Positions 46,198-55,816 of a stretch of DNA of 64,000 nucleotides are shown piece after piece. The translations under genes and the position numbers were made by a program. The DNA is from Linanthus parryae. Taxonomy: Eukaryota; Streptophyta; Magnoliopsida; Ericales; Polemoniaceae. Position 1 is the stretch's first letter, and the number at the start of each line of letters is the position of its first letter. Location of the stretch: the NCBI GenBank assembly GCA_023055425.1, contig JALGPY010000003.1:21573001-21637000 (forward strand). The letters are read 5' to 3'. The notes under the pieces are model-generated. The model was not told the origin of the DNA. It saw nothing but the letters and a program-made list of their open reading frames with translations, and searched no databases.

Positions 46198-48297
46198 GTT
46201 CTTCCACTATGAAGACTTCTTCATCAGGCAAACTTTCGGATAATTCCCAGTCTACAGGCAAAGGATGATCTGCTAGGAAATCTTCTAAAGCCTGGCCTTT
46301 GATAGCTTTTTGAGGGACATAAATGATCTCGAATTCTTGGAGAAAAAGGGACCACCTGGCTAGACGATCTGAAAGCACTGGTTTTGACATAATGTACTTA
46401 ACCGGATTGGCCTTCGAGATGAGATGGACGGTATGCGCTTGGAAGTTATGGCGTAACTTCTGTATGGAGAACACCAAATCCAAACATATCAATTGAAGAG
46501 TAATTTAACTCGTGAGGCGTCATCCTCCTACTCAAGTAGTAAAGAGCATTCTCTTTCCCTTCATCGTTTTTTTGTGCTAGCAATGCCCCAATGGAGTGCT
46601 CTTGTGCAGCAATATAGAGAATCAATGGTCGTCCAGGTATTGGAGCAGCCAAGACAGGGGGCTTCATCAAATAAGCCTTGACTTTCTCAAACGCATTCTT
46701 ACAAGCATCATCCCATCGGAATGGAACCCCTTTCTTCATGAGCCGGCTGAATGGGTGACACCTTCCGGCAAGGTTTGAGATGAATCTTCGAAGATATGCC
46801 AACCGTCCTTGCAAACTTTTTAGCTCATGAAGGTTACGAGGCTCGGGGATCTTTTGAATAGCATCAATCTTGGACTGATCAATCTCTATGCCTCGATGAC
46901 GCACAGCAAATCCCAAAAACTTTCCCGATGTGACACCAAAAGCGCACTTCAACGGGTTCATCTTAAGTTGGTACCGACGAAGTCTATCAAACACACTTCT
47001 CAAGTCATGAAGATGGTTCTTTATCTCTTTCGTCTTTACCACAAGATCATCTACATAACACTCAACATTCTTGTGAAGCATATCGTCAAATATCTTCTGC
47101 ATTGCCCTTTGATAGGTTGCCCCTGCATTTTTCAAACCGAATGGCATAACTTTGTAACAATAGATGCCCTTTGGTGTGCGAAATGCAGTCAACTCTTCAT
47201 CTTGGGGAGCCATACGAATTTGGTTGTAACCTGACGATCCATCCATGAAAGGTAAGGCCTCATGCCCAGTAGTAGCATCCACCATCAACTCCGTTATAAG
47301 GATGGGAAAGTCATCCTTCGGACATGCATTGTTGAGGTCTCGTAAATCAACACATATCCGAGTTTGACCATTCTTCTTCTTTACTGGGACGATACTCGAG
47401 ATCCACGTCGGGTATTTGACTTCTCTAATGAACCCAGCTTCTATCAACTTATTCACCTCAACTTTGATTTTGGGGATCAATTCAGGCCGGAATCCTCTTT
47501 GTGCCTGCTTGATTGGTCGAACACCATGTTTTACAGCCAAGTTATAACGGCTACCCTTGGATCCAATCCTGGCATTTCCTTGTAACTCCAAGAAAAGACA
47601 TCTTTATACTTCTTTAAGAGTTCAATGTACATTTCCTCATCTTCCAAAGTGAGGTTTGCGCTGACATATGTTGGTCTCGGTTGTTCTTCCGTCCCCAAGT
47701 CGATTTCCTTCAAATCGTCGACCGTAGAATTAACGCCTTCTTCGAGCTCGGGAGGAGCATCTTCAGCATCTTCTTCAACTTGATTTGTATCATCTTGGAT
47801 GGTGATGTGGTATGAGGATCCAACACTTTCATCGTCCGGAAAGTTGTCTACGACCTTTGTGTTCACCATAGTTTGTTGTTTCAAAGTCAATACGTCCTCT
47901 TTTGTTATCACAAGCTCCGTATGCTTCGTCATCCGTGATGGGAATTTACTTCTAAATTCTTTTCCATCTCCTACTATGATTGGATTCCTTCTATCTTCAA
48001 AACGAATCTCCTTTTCATGCATCTTAAAGACTCTAAATTTCCATGAGAGGGCATACGTGGAGCCATGGTCTTTACATTTGGACTGCTCAAACCTAGACGA
48101 TCAAAAACGGATCTTCTGGGTTTAGGCTTTCCTAAACAATCAAAGACAGGAAGCCTTTTCGACGTGCTGGATGATTCATCTTCAGTTGTAATGTAGTGAT
48201 TTGCAACTCTCTTGATGAAGATTCGAGCTGGAGCTGGAGGCTTGTATCCCAATCCTATTCGAGGAACTGGAACTGTATGCCCATTTTGCCTCAACAT
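46198..48297 (-). pseudogene. gypsy 2 reverse transcriptase and RNase H
   Basis: In three frames. RT: FIREVKYPTWISSIVPVKKK, ICVDLRDLNNACPKDDFP, FMDGSSGYNQIRM, VMPFGLKNAGATYQRAMQ, catalytic YVDDLVVKT. RNase H: LILYIAAQEHSIGALLAQ, LYYLSRRMTPHELNYSSID, then a shift to QAHTVHLISKANPVKYIMS, ending EEVFIVEERG at the Tekay-like insertion. Unlike gypsy 1 it keeps Asp in VDLRDLN. Confidence 0.9.
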
Positions 48298-49447
48298 CCT
48301 CTGCGTTGGATTGAGGCCATGTACCTGTTCTCCTGTAACTTCAGAGGGTAACTCATTAATGGTAGTCGACTTTTGAAGATTATACCCGCTTTTGCTATAA
48401 GCTTGTAAGCATTGGGATCAAATCCCTCCACAGTCCTAGTAGAAGGCAAATCAGCATGCTCCACGGTTGGCGCTTGGGATGGTCTCACAAATCCTCGCAA
48501 TGTTGGATGATTTTTCCTAAGAGGGGCGACTGGCATGGTCAACCCCTCCACGACTGTGTCTTCACTTTTCCTTTCTTTTGACTTGTAAAGCAAGACGGGA
48601 ACACTTTTGCACGACACTTCCTTCTTCACGATTGCATCTCCCACCTTACTTGCCTGAATTGGATCCTTGCCCTTCTCTTTCTTTCCATTTTCTTGTTCCT
48701 TGGGGAGTGAAGCACTTACGTAATCATCCTTAGATGTCGCATTTTCAACATAAAACTTTGGATCGGAAAAATGTGTATCAACCTCTTCAAAAGGCTTCCC
48801 ATCAGCTACAATGGTTTTCACCATATTATTTTTGCAGTATTTAAGACATTGATGAAGTGTGGATGGCACGGCCCAATTTCATGGATCCATGGTCGTCCCA
48901 ACAACATCTTATATGATGTTATGGCGTTTATCACATTGAATAACACACTTGCATTTAAGTCACCGGTGACCACATCAAGTCGAATTGCCCCCAAAGCTCT
49001 TTGGCCCTCTTGGTTGAAGCCTTGAATCATCACGCGACTATACGATAACTCATCTGCATTGATGCCGAGTTCTTTCATTGTGGAAAGTGGTAGAAGATTT
49101 GCCGCAGATCCTCCATCAACAAATATTCGATTAACTTTCTGCTCCCTCGCGTAACCACTAATGAAAAGAGGTCGATTAAGAGGATTTGATCCGAGGAGTA
49201 GGTCTTCGTCAGAAAACTTGATACAATCACCGGTACAATTTTGATCTTTCTCCTCGACATGTGCCTGTTTAGCATCATCCTCTCCAACTTCTTCCATCCC
49301 GATGACATTGCAAGACACTTCATCATCCATGTCTTCGGGGCCGAGATATTCGCTATAGTGAGAAATTAGATTACTCGCCATGGTTTCCTCTTCCTCTTCT
49401 AGAGAGATCTTTACCTCTCTAACAAGTTGCAATATCGTTTCTTTCAA
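48298..49447 (-). pseudogene. gypsy 2 protease region
   Basis: RIFVDGGSAANLLPLSTMK (active site), VMIQGFNQEGQRALG, LLGRPWIHEIG, then a frameshift near 48850 and STLHQCLKYCKNNM, with a charged linker rich in Lys and Glu. Homologous to the gypsy 1 protease. Broken by at least one frameshift. Confidence 0.85.
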
Positions 49448-49456
49448 AATAAAGCA

Positions 49457-51146
49457 TCATTGCGTTGGGTGGCTCACCAGACGATGGTACTTGCAATAAC
49501 GCGGGTCATTAACTTTCGTAGCCTCTTCGGGTCGCTTTGATTCAGGGAGCTCTAACAATTTTAGAGCTAAAAGCTGATCAAGCATGTCTGGGACTTCAGA
49601 GTCGGGGAATGGATATACTTTGGCTTGTAATTCCTTCAACGAGGGTTTTGGTTTGTCTGCTGCATAAGAGGACAATTTATCACCTCCCTTCTGATTTGAC
49701 TTGGCACTTAGCTTTACAGGAGAAGTTGTCACCGCCATTCATTCCTTATTTTCAGCTTTCATAGCATCTTTGCCCCCTTTGCGAGCGTTTGATTTGAACC
49801 CATATTGCTTGGAGTCTTGGACTGGAGGTCCCTGACTTCCGCTGGCCGCAATACTGAGTTCCATGTCATGAGCACCAGTTGCTAACTCCTCAAAGGTTCT
49901 AGGCTTGACCCCCTAAAGAATGTAGCGAAGCCCCCAATGCATACCTTGAATGCACATTTCAATGTCGGAGCTTTCGCTGAGTCTATCTTTGCAGTTGAGA
50001 CTCAGATTCCTCCATCGATTGATGTAATCGATCACAGGCTCGTCCTTCCATTGGCGGGTGTTAGTGAGCTCGGTCATGCTCACTGTCCTTCGCGTGCTAT
50101 AGAACCGATTCAAGAACTCTTTCTCCATCTGCTCCCAACTATCGTTTGATATGGGCTCAAGATCTCCATACCAATCAAAAGCGTAGCCATCAAGTGTTCG
50201 AACAAATTGCTTGATAAGCAGGTCTCCATACGAACCCGCGTTGTTGCATGTCTCCACGAAATGAGTGATATTTTGCCTGGGATTGCCTTTACCACTGAAT
50301 AACTTGAACTTTGGAGGATTATATCCTGTAGGCAATTGTAGGAGCTCGATCCTTTCGGAGTAAGGCTTCTTATAACCTGTTAAAGGCTTGGGCGCCTCCT
50401 CTGCCTTTTCATGCTTCTCCTTCATTATTTCAACAATAAAGTTCTTTAGTTTGATAACAGGAATAGAACCTTCTGCCGAGACATTTAGATCTGGCATCTT
50501 TTCTTTGTTCTTTCCAGCTGCATCCCCAGTTCGTGGGAGGCTTTGGACAACATGGCTTGACTCTCCCATATTCTCCATCCTGTTCATCAACGCTGAAAAC
50601 TGAAGATCACGTTTTTCCATGGCAATTTTCATTTCATCCACGCTCTTATATAAGAGTGAAACTTGCTCTTCTATTTCGACTGCATTCGTGGTCATAACAG
50701 GCATGAAAGAGTAATCAGAGGCCGTAGGACCACCATTTTTGTGTGACTTTGATTCAGCGGCATTGAAGGAATATTCTGAACTGTCACCATCGTCATCCTC
50801 ATCGTCGTGTTTTGCAACATCATCTCCATCAGGATCTCCTTCAGTTTATGAATGCGAGGAGGATTTCTCCATTGGTAAATCGGCTTGACTTCCTTCCACA
50901 TGGGCATCATGACCATATTTGTGAGCTTCAACTTGGATGGGTAGATCTGGAAGGGTTGGATCCAAACATCGGAGTTGATTTGGGGATCAACAACATGGGA
51001 GGACGGCCTAGGGCCACAGCTTTGCTTCGGGTTACCCGTCCCAAACTTTCTTCACCTGCTCCAGAGCCATCGTTGTCAGAACTTGTAGATCTGACTGTCT
51101 GAATCTTATGCTCCGGAATTGATGAAACGCCTTTCTTTGAAGACAT
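49457..51146 (-). pseudogene. gypsy 2 gag
   Basis: Starts at ATG 51146 (MSSKKGVSSIPEHK), 50 bp from the PBS, and shifts frame near 50930 and 50700. The gag core reads GKGNPRQNITHFVETCNNAG, LNRFYSTRRTVSMTELTNTR and IQGMHWGLRYIL (stop just after 49913), then the zinc-knuckle region (YCKYHRLVSHPTQ, whose second half is lost). Same architecture as gypsy 1 gag. Confidence 0.88.
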
Positions 51147-51195
51147 CCTGAAAACTTCGTGATTCCTTAGAAAGAAGAGATGAAAGGCAGAGAAA

Positions 51196-51213
51196 GTCCC
51201 ACTGGGCGTGCCA
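51196..51213 (-). other. gypsy 2 primer binding site
   Basis: TGGCACGCCCAGTGGGAC on the minus strand, six bases from the LTR end; identical to gypsy 1. Confidence 0.88.
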
Positions 51214-51219
51214 GAAATT

Positions 51220-52173
51220 TGTTCACCAAATTTCTTGTCCGGATTATGGAAATAAGGAAATCCGCGTCAAATTCAATTAGAAGAAAAATAATAAAGCGGG
51301 ATTACAATCTCTGGTATGTATTTCTTAAAACAAGAAAACAATCTCCTTTGATTCTTCTTTCCTTCTTCTTCGATCGAGGGTCTAGGCGACTTGATCTCAA
51401 TTCGAACGTCTTAATTTTCTCCAATCTTGATGGAGGTGGAGACTTGGCAGCAATGAAGTCCTCCGGGCCTTGGCGGCGTGTTCGGCGGAGCTTCGGCTTA
51501 TGATCTTTGATTTGGCGGAGTTGGGATCTCCGGCCGCTGGATTGAAGTCCTCCGGGCCTTGGCGGCGTGTTCGGCGGAACTTCGGCTTATGATCTTTGAT
51601 TTGACGGAGTTGGGATATCCGGCGGCTGGATTGAAGTCCTCCGGGCCTTCGCGGCGTGTTTGTCATAGCTTCCTTTGGAACTTTGTAGTATTGGGATGTG
51701 TAGTGTAGTGTCCTTTCCTCTTGGAATGCACCTCTATTTATAGGCAAACCAGTGGGGGCATTTTGGTCATTGTACTAGGAATTTGAGATCCATAAAATAC
51801 TAACAACCTTGTTTGTTATTATCTCTTTTATTTGTTGAGAGATAATTGATTAAATTATTACATATGAATATAGTCACAATTTAATTAGTAACTATATAAT
51901 ATGTAACTAATGTCTCATTTTTCCTACCACATGTAGCGTGTCAAAAGTGACATTTATTTGCGCTACTAAAATAGTGGTAAAATAATTGATCATTTTTTGT
52001 GCGTCAACATATAGTACTACACATTGCACAAATGTTCTAGAATATACTATCATATTACTATCTTATTGCTCTTAGGCCTACTAAGTAAATTACCACAATA
52101 ATTAGTGGGCCTCTCAACTCAACAATCATTAACTTCTAATATATTTGGGCTAAATCAAGTTTAGCCTCCAACA
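51220..52173 (-). repeat. gypsy 2 5' LTR
   Basis: 954 bp, TGTTCACCAAATTT...CCTCCAACA on the plus strand, about the length of the gypsy 1 LTR. Sequence homologous to the F-box gene begins immediately at 52174, which fixes the right end. The minus strand has CCTATAAATAGAGG at 51731-51744 as the likely TATA box. An earlier CA at 52009 was considered as the end but leaves unexplained sequence. Confidence 0.82.
51455..51660 (-). repeat. 89-bp tandem repeat in the gypsy 2 LTR
   Basis: GAAGTCCTCCGGGCC starts at 51455, 51544 and 51633; two full units and a partial third. It lies in the probable transcribed part of the LTR. Confidence 0.9.
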
Positions 52174-52268
52174 GTATAAAGATCAGGAATCACTTCAACG
52201 GGGTCGATAAAATAATTGGGTACGACATTAATGGCAGCAATTCACATATTGAGATCGATGGTATGGAG

Positions 52269-52842
52269 TAGGGTGTAAACGTTTGGTTCGGTTCATTTTG
52301 CACCAAAATCTGAACCGAACCTAAATTCTCAGTTTGGAAAAAACCCGAACCTAACCAAACCATTTATACGGTACGGTTCGCCTATATACGGTTCGATTGT
52401 TCGAACCGCGGTTAACCTAATAACATTATCTATAATTTAAATTCAGTCATGAAAACTTCAAAAACTCCCAAATTTACCTGAAAACATCACAACGAGGAAA
52501 GTCAACCCAACGAAATAAAAAGAATCCAACAGAAATGTAAGCAGAACATCACAACACTTGAATTTTAGATTGGGTAGTATGAACTCATGAAGTTAAAGAG
52601 AACATATAGAACTAAGTATATATAATTATATATAATTATCATTTATTAATATATGCGGTGTAAACGGTTTAGCCGGTGTGTAAAAAAATGAAACCTAAAT
52701 CAAACCTTTAATTTCGGTTTGGAAAGTTTATGAATCTAAACCGAACCTTTTAATTTTGGTTTGGAATTTTACGAACCTAAACTGAACCAATAAGCATGGT
52801 TCGGTTCGTTTTGCGGTTTGGGTGGTTTAATTTGCAGCCGTA
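52269..52842. mobile_element. hAT-type MITE in the F-box pseudogene
   Basis: 574 bp flanked by a perfect 8-bp duplication GTATGGAG (52261-52268, 52843-52850). Imperfect terminal inverted repeats: TAGGGTGTAAACG on the left, TACGGCTGCAAATTAAAC as reverse complement of the right. Subterminal GGTTCGGTTC / GAACCGAACC words are in inverted orientation. No coding sequence. Removing it restores the F-box alignment. Confidence 0.88.
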
Positions 52843-53097
52843 GTATGGAGCATAGGGAATCGTATAGTGTCACATATGAAGCAGCATCGGAAAGACCAAT
52901 TGGGGGTGATTGGGAAGAGTTAGAGTCTAGAGGCGAAACTTATAATTCATAGATTTATACCTAGAATGCATAAGAACAATGAAAAGACATGAACTTGGTT
53001 TCTGGTGCTGGCTAAGGAAGAAACTGTCGAGTTTGAGAACCTAAAACACCATTTTGAAGACTATGACACAAAAGAAGAATTTGAAGACTACTACAAA

Positions 53098-53198
53098 AGA
53101 AGAAGAAGAAGAAGAAGAAGAAGAAGAAGAAGAAGAAGAAGAAGAAGAAGAAGAAGAAGAAGAAGAAGAAGAAGAAGAAGAAGAAGAAGAAGAAGAAG

Positions 53199-53228
<30 letters not shown>
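53098..53228 (+). repeat. (GAA)n microsatellite, about 43 units
   Basis: An uninterrupted GAA run at the place where the intact F-box gene has nine GAA codons (57028-57054). The long poly-Glu, poly-Arg and poly-Leu ORFs here are artefacts of the repeat. Confidence 0.95.
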
Positions 53229-53229
<1 letters not shown>

Positions 53230-53340
53230 TGCAAGAAGAAATCGATTAAATGTGATTCCGTTGATCTTATCCCGATTAGCAATGCCTTTGATATTCTACG
53301 AAACTGTCAAGTGTCAACCGTTGGACGGCGACAGATGAAC

Positions 53341-53525
53341 CCATGATTTTGATGGCATTTTCCGACGTTGTGTTTCTTTGATGCAGATTCCTTCTTCTAC
53401 TGTTATAGTTTTATGCAATTTTGTTCATGTTTTCTATCTCTTACCTTTTGTTGATCCTCATTTTTTTTCCTTTTTGTGATTCCGTTTATCATATAGTGTT
53501 ATGTTGTACTTGGATCGAACTATCT
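53341..53525 (+). other. 3' flank of the F-box pseudogene
   Basis: Aligns with 57182-57366 downstream of the intact gene; the alignment continues after the LTR element at 55314-55390 (CTTACCAGGGT, GGCTGGTGAG). Confidence 0.8.
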
Positions 53526-53874
53526 TGTTACCGAAAAGGTAACGGGGTTGACGATTTTGTGAAAATCGACAAAACTTGACCACGTAGCTTTTAGCCTACG
53601 GCGCTGTTCCTAACAACTACTATTGATCGAACAAAGATTTTTCTCAATAATCAATTCATTCGATGAAAATAAACTGAAAAGTACAAGCGTTTAAATAGAC
53701 GAAACAACCTAACCCTAGACAGTTTGACCTAACGGGCTCGGCCCAATCTACTAACTAATGAAATAAACTAATTAAGCTAATTAAATAAATAAATAAGCTA
53801 ATAAATAATAATAACTAACAATGAAGTAAATGATTAAATAATACGGTTGATGAAGATACGTCTGACCCGTATCA
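53526..53874 (-). repeat. 3' LTR of the young element
   Basis: 349 bp, identical to 54960-55308. The internal ORF reads into it and stops at 53781. Confidence 0.95.
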
Positions 53875-54914
53875 ACTCTCCCGCGCTCGAAAATCACCTT
53901 GTCCTCAAGGTGGACGCGGAAACAAAAATCTTCATTACTTGCTGAAATAATAATGCCCGGATCAAATGGACGGCGGTTGATCTTGAGAGTCTCCCTTTGT
54001 AATCCGAAATCCACACTAGGCCCAAATATCAGTTGCAGAAAATACTTAGGCTCATAATCATACCCAGAATGTAACACATATGGATCCTGAAGGCCACTGG
54101 AAGAATTAAGTGCACTTCTAATGGGAGGCCCATCACTGTGATGAGAAGGCCTAAAACAATTACCCACCTCAGAGTGTGAAATTGTCTCATAGCTAAGGCC
54201 CAACCTAGTTGGTGCCTCCTGTGAAAGAGCCGACTGGTGTGGCGGACGTGAGGCCACAATTTGCTGAGAAGGAAGCGAGGACGGAAACGATGGTGGTTGC
54301 GGCGTTGGAGAGGGTTGGATCTGGAGCGGTGGTGTCGACAGGGCGCGGCGGGGGCCGTGATTGTCGTTGAGTTCAACGCGAGCTTTTGGTGGCGGCGGAT
54401 CTGGAGGTCTGAAAGGGAGGCCGCGAGAGGCGGTGGCCGCGCGACTGGCGTTAACTGGGTCTTCCAGTTCGTCGTCTTCAATGGATTTTCTGGTGATGGG
54501 GTCGTCTAAGGCTGGAGTTACCTCGCCGTCGATGGAGGAACGCTGCTGCTGTGGTCGATTTGGGAGGCTCTGCTGGGATTGCGCCGGCGACGGGTTGCTG
54601 TGTAGAACCGCCGGTTTCTGCGGCTCTATGCTCTGCGGCGGATCTTGCTCTGGTGGATCGACCGATGGCCGAGGTTGTGGCTTTTGTTGAGGCGGGATGG
54701 GCAACGACGGATGTGCGATCTGCTGGATTTGCAGAGGCGGAGGAAGATCATCTCCTTCACAGTTTGGTTCATCTCCAATCCCCTCCTGAACTCGTTGACT
54801 GATTTGCTCAAGAAAGTCCTTCACGATTGTCGCTAGAGCTTCCTTGAATTCCTCACGACTTTTCTGCCAGTCTTCATGCCATTGTTCGATGTTGAAAACT
54901 GGTGTGTTCACCAT
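53781..54914 (-). CDS. 377-aa proline-rich protein of the non-autonomous LTR element
   Basis: ATG at 54914, 45 bp from the LTR, in an open frame through the whole interior into the 3' LTR. Residues 1-50 (FNIEQWHEDWQKSREEFKEA) look helical; about 55-240 are Pro/Gln/Ser-rich and probably disordered; 265-340 look more ordered (YDYEPKYFLQLIFGPSVDFG). The stretch VHLEDKVIFERG just before the LTR resembles the tail of Ty3/gypsy pol beside the PPT. No zinc knuckle, protease or RT motif. I do not recognise the protein; it may be a gag-like or captured sequence. A long frame in a recent copy suggests that either the protein or simply the recency keeps it open. Confidence 0.6.
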   Translation of the reverse strand: MVNTPVFNIEQWHEDWQKSREEFKEALATIVKDFLEQISQRVQEGIGDEPNCEGDDLPPPLQIQQIAHPSLPIPPQQKPQPRPSVDPPEQDPPQSIEPQKPAVLHSNPSPAQSQQSLPNRPQQQRSSIDGEVTPALDDPITRKSIEDDELEDPVNASRAATASRGLPFRPPDPPPPKARVELNDNHGPRRALSTPPLQIQPSPTPQPPSFPSSLPSQQIVASRPPHQSALSQEAPTRLGLSYETISHSEVGNCFRPSHHSDGPPIRSALNSSSGLQDPYVLHSGYDYEPKYFLQLIFGPSVDFGLQRETLKINRRPFDPGIIISASNEDFCFRVHLEDKVIFERGRVDTGQTYLHQPYYLIIYFIVSYYYLLAYLFI

Positions 54915-54959
54915 GACTTCGCCAGTTGATGATGGCGAAACTCAATGAAAGCGCCAATT

Positions 54960-55308
54960 TGTTACCGAAAAGGTAACGGGGTTGACGATTTTGTGAAAAT
55001 CGACAAAACTTGACCACGTAGCTTTTAGCCTACGGCGCTGTTCCTAACAACTACTATTGATCGAACAAAGATTTTTCTCAATAATCAATTCATTCGATGA
55101 AAATAAACTGAAAAGTACAAGCGTTTAAATAGACGAAACAACCTAACCCTAGACAGTTTGACCTAACGGGCTCGGCCCAATCTACTAACTAATGAAATAA
55201 ACTAATTAAGCTAATTAAATAAATAAATAAGCTAATAAATAATAATAACTAACAATGAAGTAAATGATTAAATAATACGGTTGATGAAGATACGTCTGAC
55301 CCGTATCA
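54960..55308 (-). repeat. 5' LTR of the young element
   Basis: 349 bp, identical to the other LTR; contains a minus-strand TCTATTTAAACG as a weak TATA-like site. Confidence 0.95.
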
Positions 55309-55399
55309 TATCTCTTACCAGGGTTGGCCAAGGGGCTTCTCAAAAGACATGCCCTTCTTGAGCCGATGCAGCTCTGGCTGGTGAGAAAGCGAAATAAAA

Positions 55400-55500
55400 A
55401 GAATTAAAACAAATCCATCTACCTTCATCTTCTTGTAAACGTCACTTTGTTACAAAACAAACAAAAAGCAGATGAAGGTAGATGGATTTGTTTTAATTCT
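55400..55500. other. 31-bp perfect hairpin
   Basis: Arms 55400-55430 and 55470-55500 are exact reverse complements (left arm starts AGAATTAAAACAAATC). The 39-nt spacer contains a further 6-bp stem TTGTAA / TTACAA. It lies 317 bp upstream of the F-box start. It could be a small inverted-repeat element or a small-RNA precursor; nothing in the sequence decides this. Confidence 0.85.
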
Positions 55501-55591
55501 CTTTCTATCTTTCTCTAACTCGTTTTCTGAGTTTTACACACACTAAATTGTGTATCTATGGCAATCTTAAGTTTAGTCAAAGAAAAACACC

Positions 55592-55682
<91 letters not shown>
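55592..55682. repeat. (AAT)n microsatellite, about 30 units
   Basis: Uninterrupted ATA/AAT run about 135 bp upstream of the F-box start codon. Confidence 0.95.
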
Positions 55683-55683
<1 letters not shown>

Positions 55684-55816
55684 CGACCTTGAGGAAATCT
55701 ATAATTTTTTAATTTTTTATTTTTTTGAGAAGGGGGAAGTCCAAAACTCTAGACCAAGTACAAAAGGCCTATACGTGCCATAACTAAAGGCACATGGAGA
55801 AGAAGGAAGGGTGAAG

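Larger units (their letters stand above)
33158..52173 (-). mobile_element. gypsy 2: older Tat-lineage element, 3' end outside or displaced
   Basis: Minus strand: 5' LTR 51220-52173, PBS 51196-51213, gag from 51146, protease, RT, RNase H to 46198, second RNase H and integrase 36844-38596, then a 3' region with an antisense ORF up to 33158, where copia A begins. The remaining 3' region and 3' LTR presumably lie beyond the copia A array. The Tekay-like element at 38602-46192 splits it between RNase H and second RNase H. Several frameshifts and stops make it clearly older than gypsy 1, to which it is closely related (shared PBS and gag and pol motifs). It is inserted in an F-box pseudogene. Confidence 0.9.
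52174..53338 (+). pseudogene. F-box gene copy, 3' part, decayed
   Basis: Homologous to the last third of the intact F-box gene and to its 3' flank. Before the MITE it reads IKIRNHFNGVDKIIGYDING; after it, SYSVTYEAASERPIGGDWEE (intact gene CSVTFEVSSETPIGGDWEE), then stops and frame loss. Its C-terminal acidic GAA run has expanded. The 5' part is beyond gypsy 2, which inserted at 52173/52174. The copy also carries a 574-bp hAT-type MITE. Confidence 0.9.
53526..55308 (-). mobile_element. young 1.8-kb LTR element with one ORF
   Basis: Two 349-bp LTRs (53526-53874, 54960-55308) identical by eye, TSD TATCT on both sides (53521-53525, 55309-55313). On the minus strand the LTR begins TGATACGGGTC and ends CGGTAACA. 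The PBS-like tract TTGGCGCTTTCATTG follows at once, and the PPT GCGCGGGAGAGT lies at 53875-53886. The 1,085-bp interior is one ORF with no RT, integrase or protease, so the element is non-autonomous. Being identical, the LTRs imply a very recent insertion. Confidence 0.93.

Noticed and set aside
51220..52009. Shorter gypsy 2 LTR ending at GTCAACA
   Set aside because: F-box homology starts only at 52174; ending the LTR at 52173 (CCTCCAACA) gives a length like gypsy 1 and leaves no unexplained gap.
53005..53346. Long poly-Arg, poly-Glu and poly-Leu ORFs
   Set aside because: Frame readings of the GAA microsatellite in an F-box pseudogene.
54261..54836. Plus-strand ORFs of 60-109 aa in the young LTR element
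   Set aside because: Shadows of the GC-rich proline-rich ORF on the minus strand.
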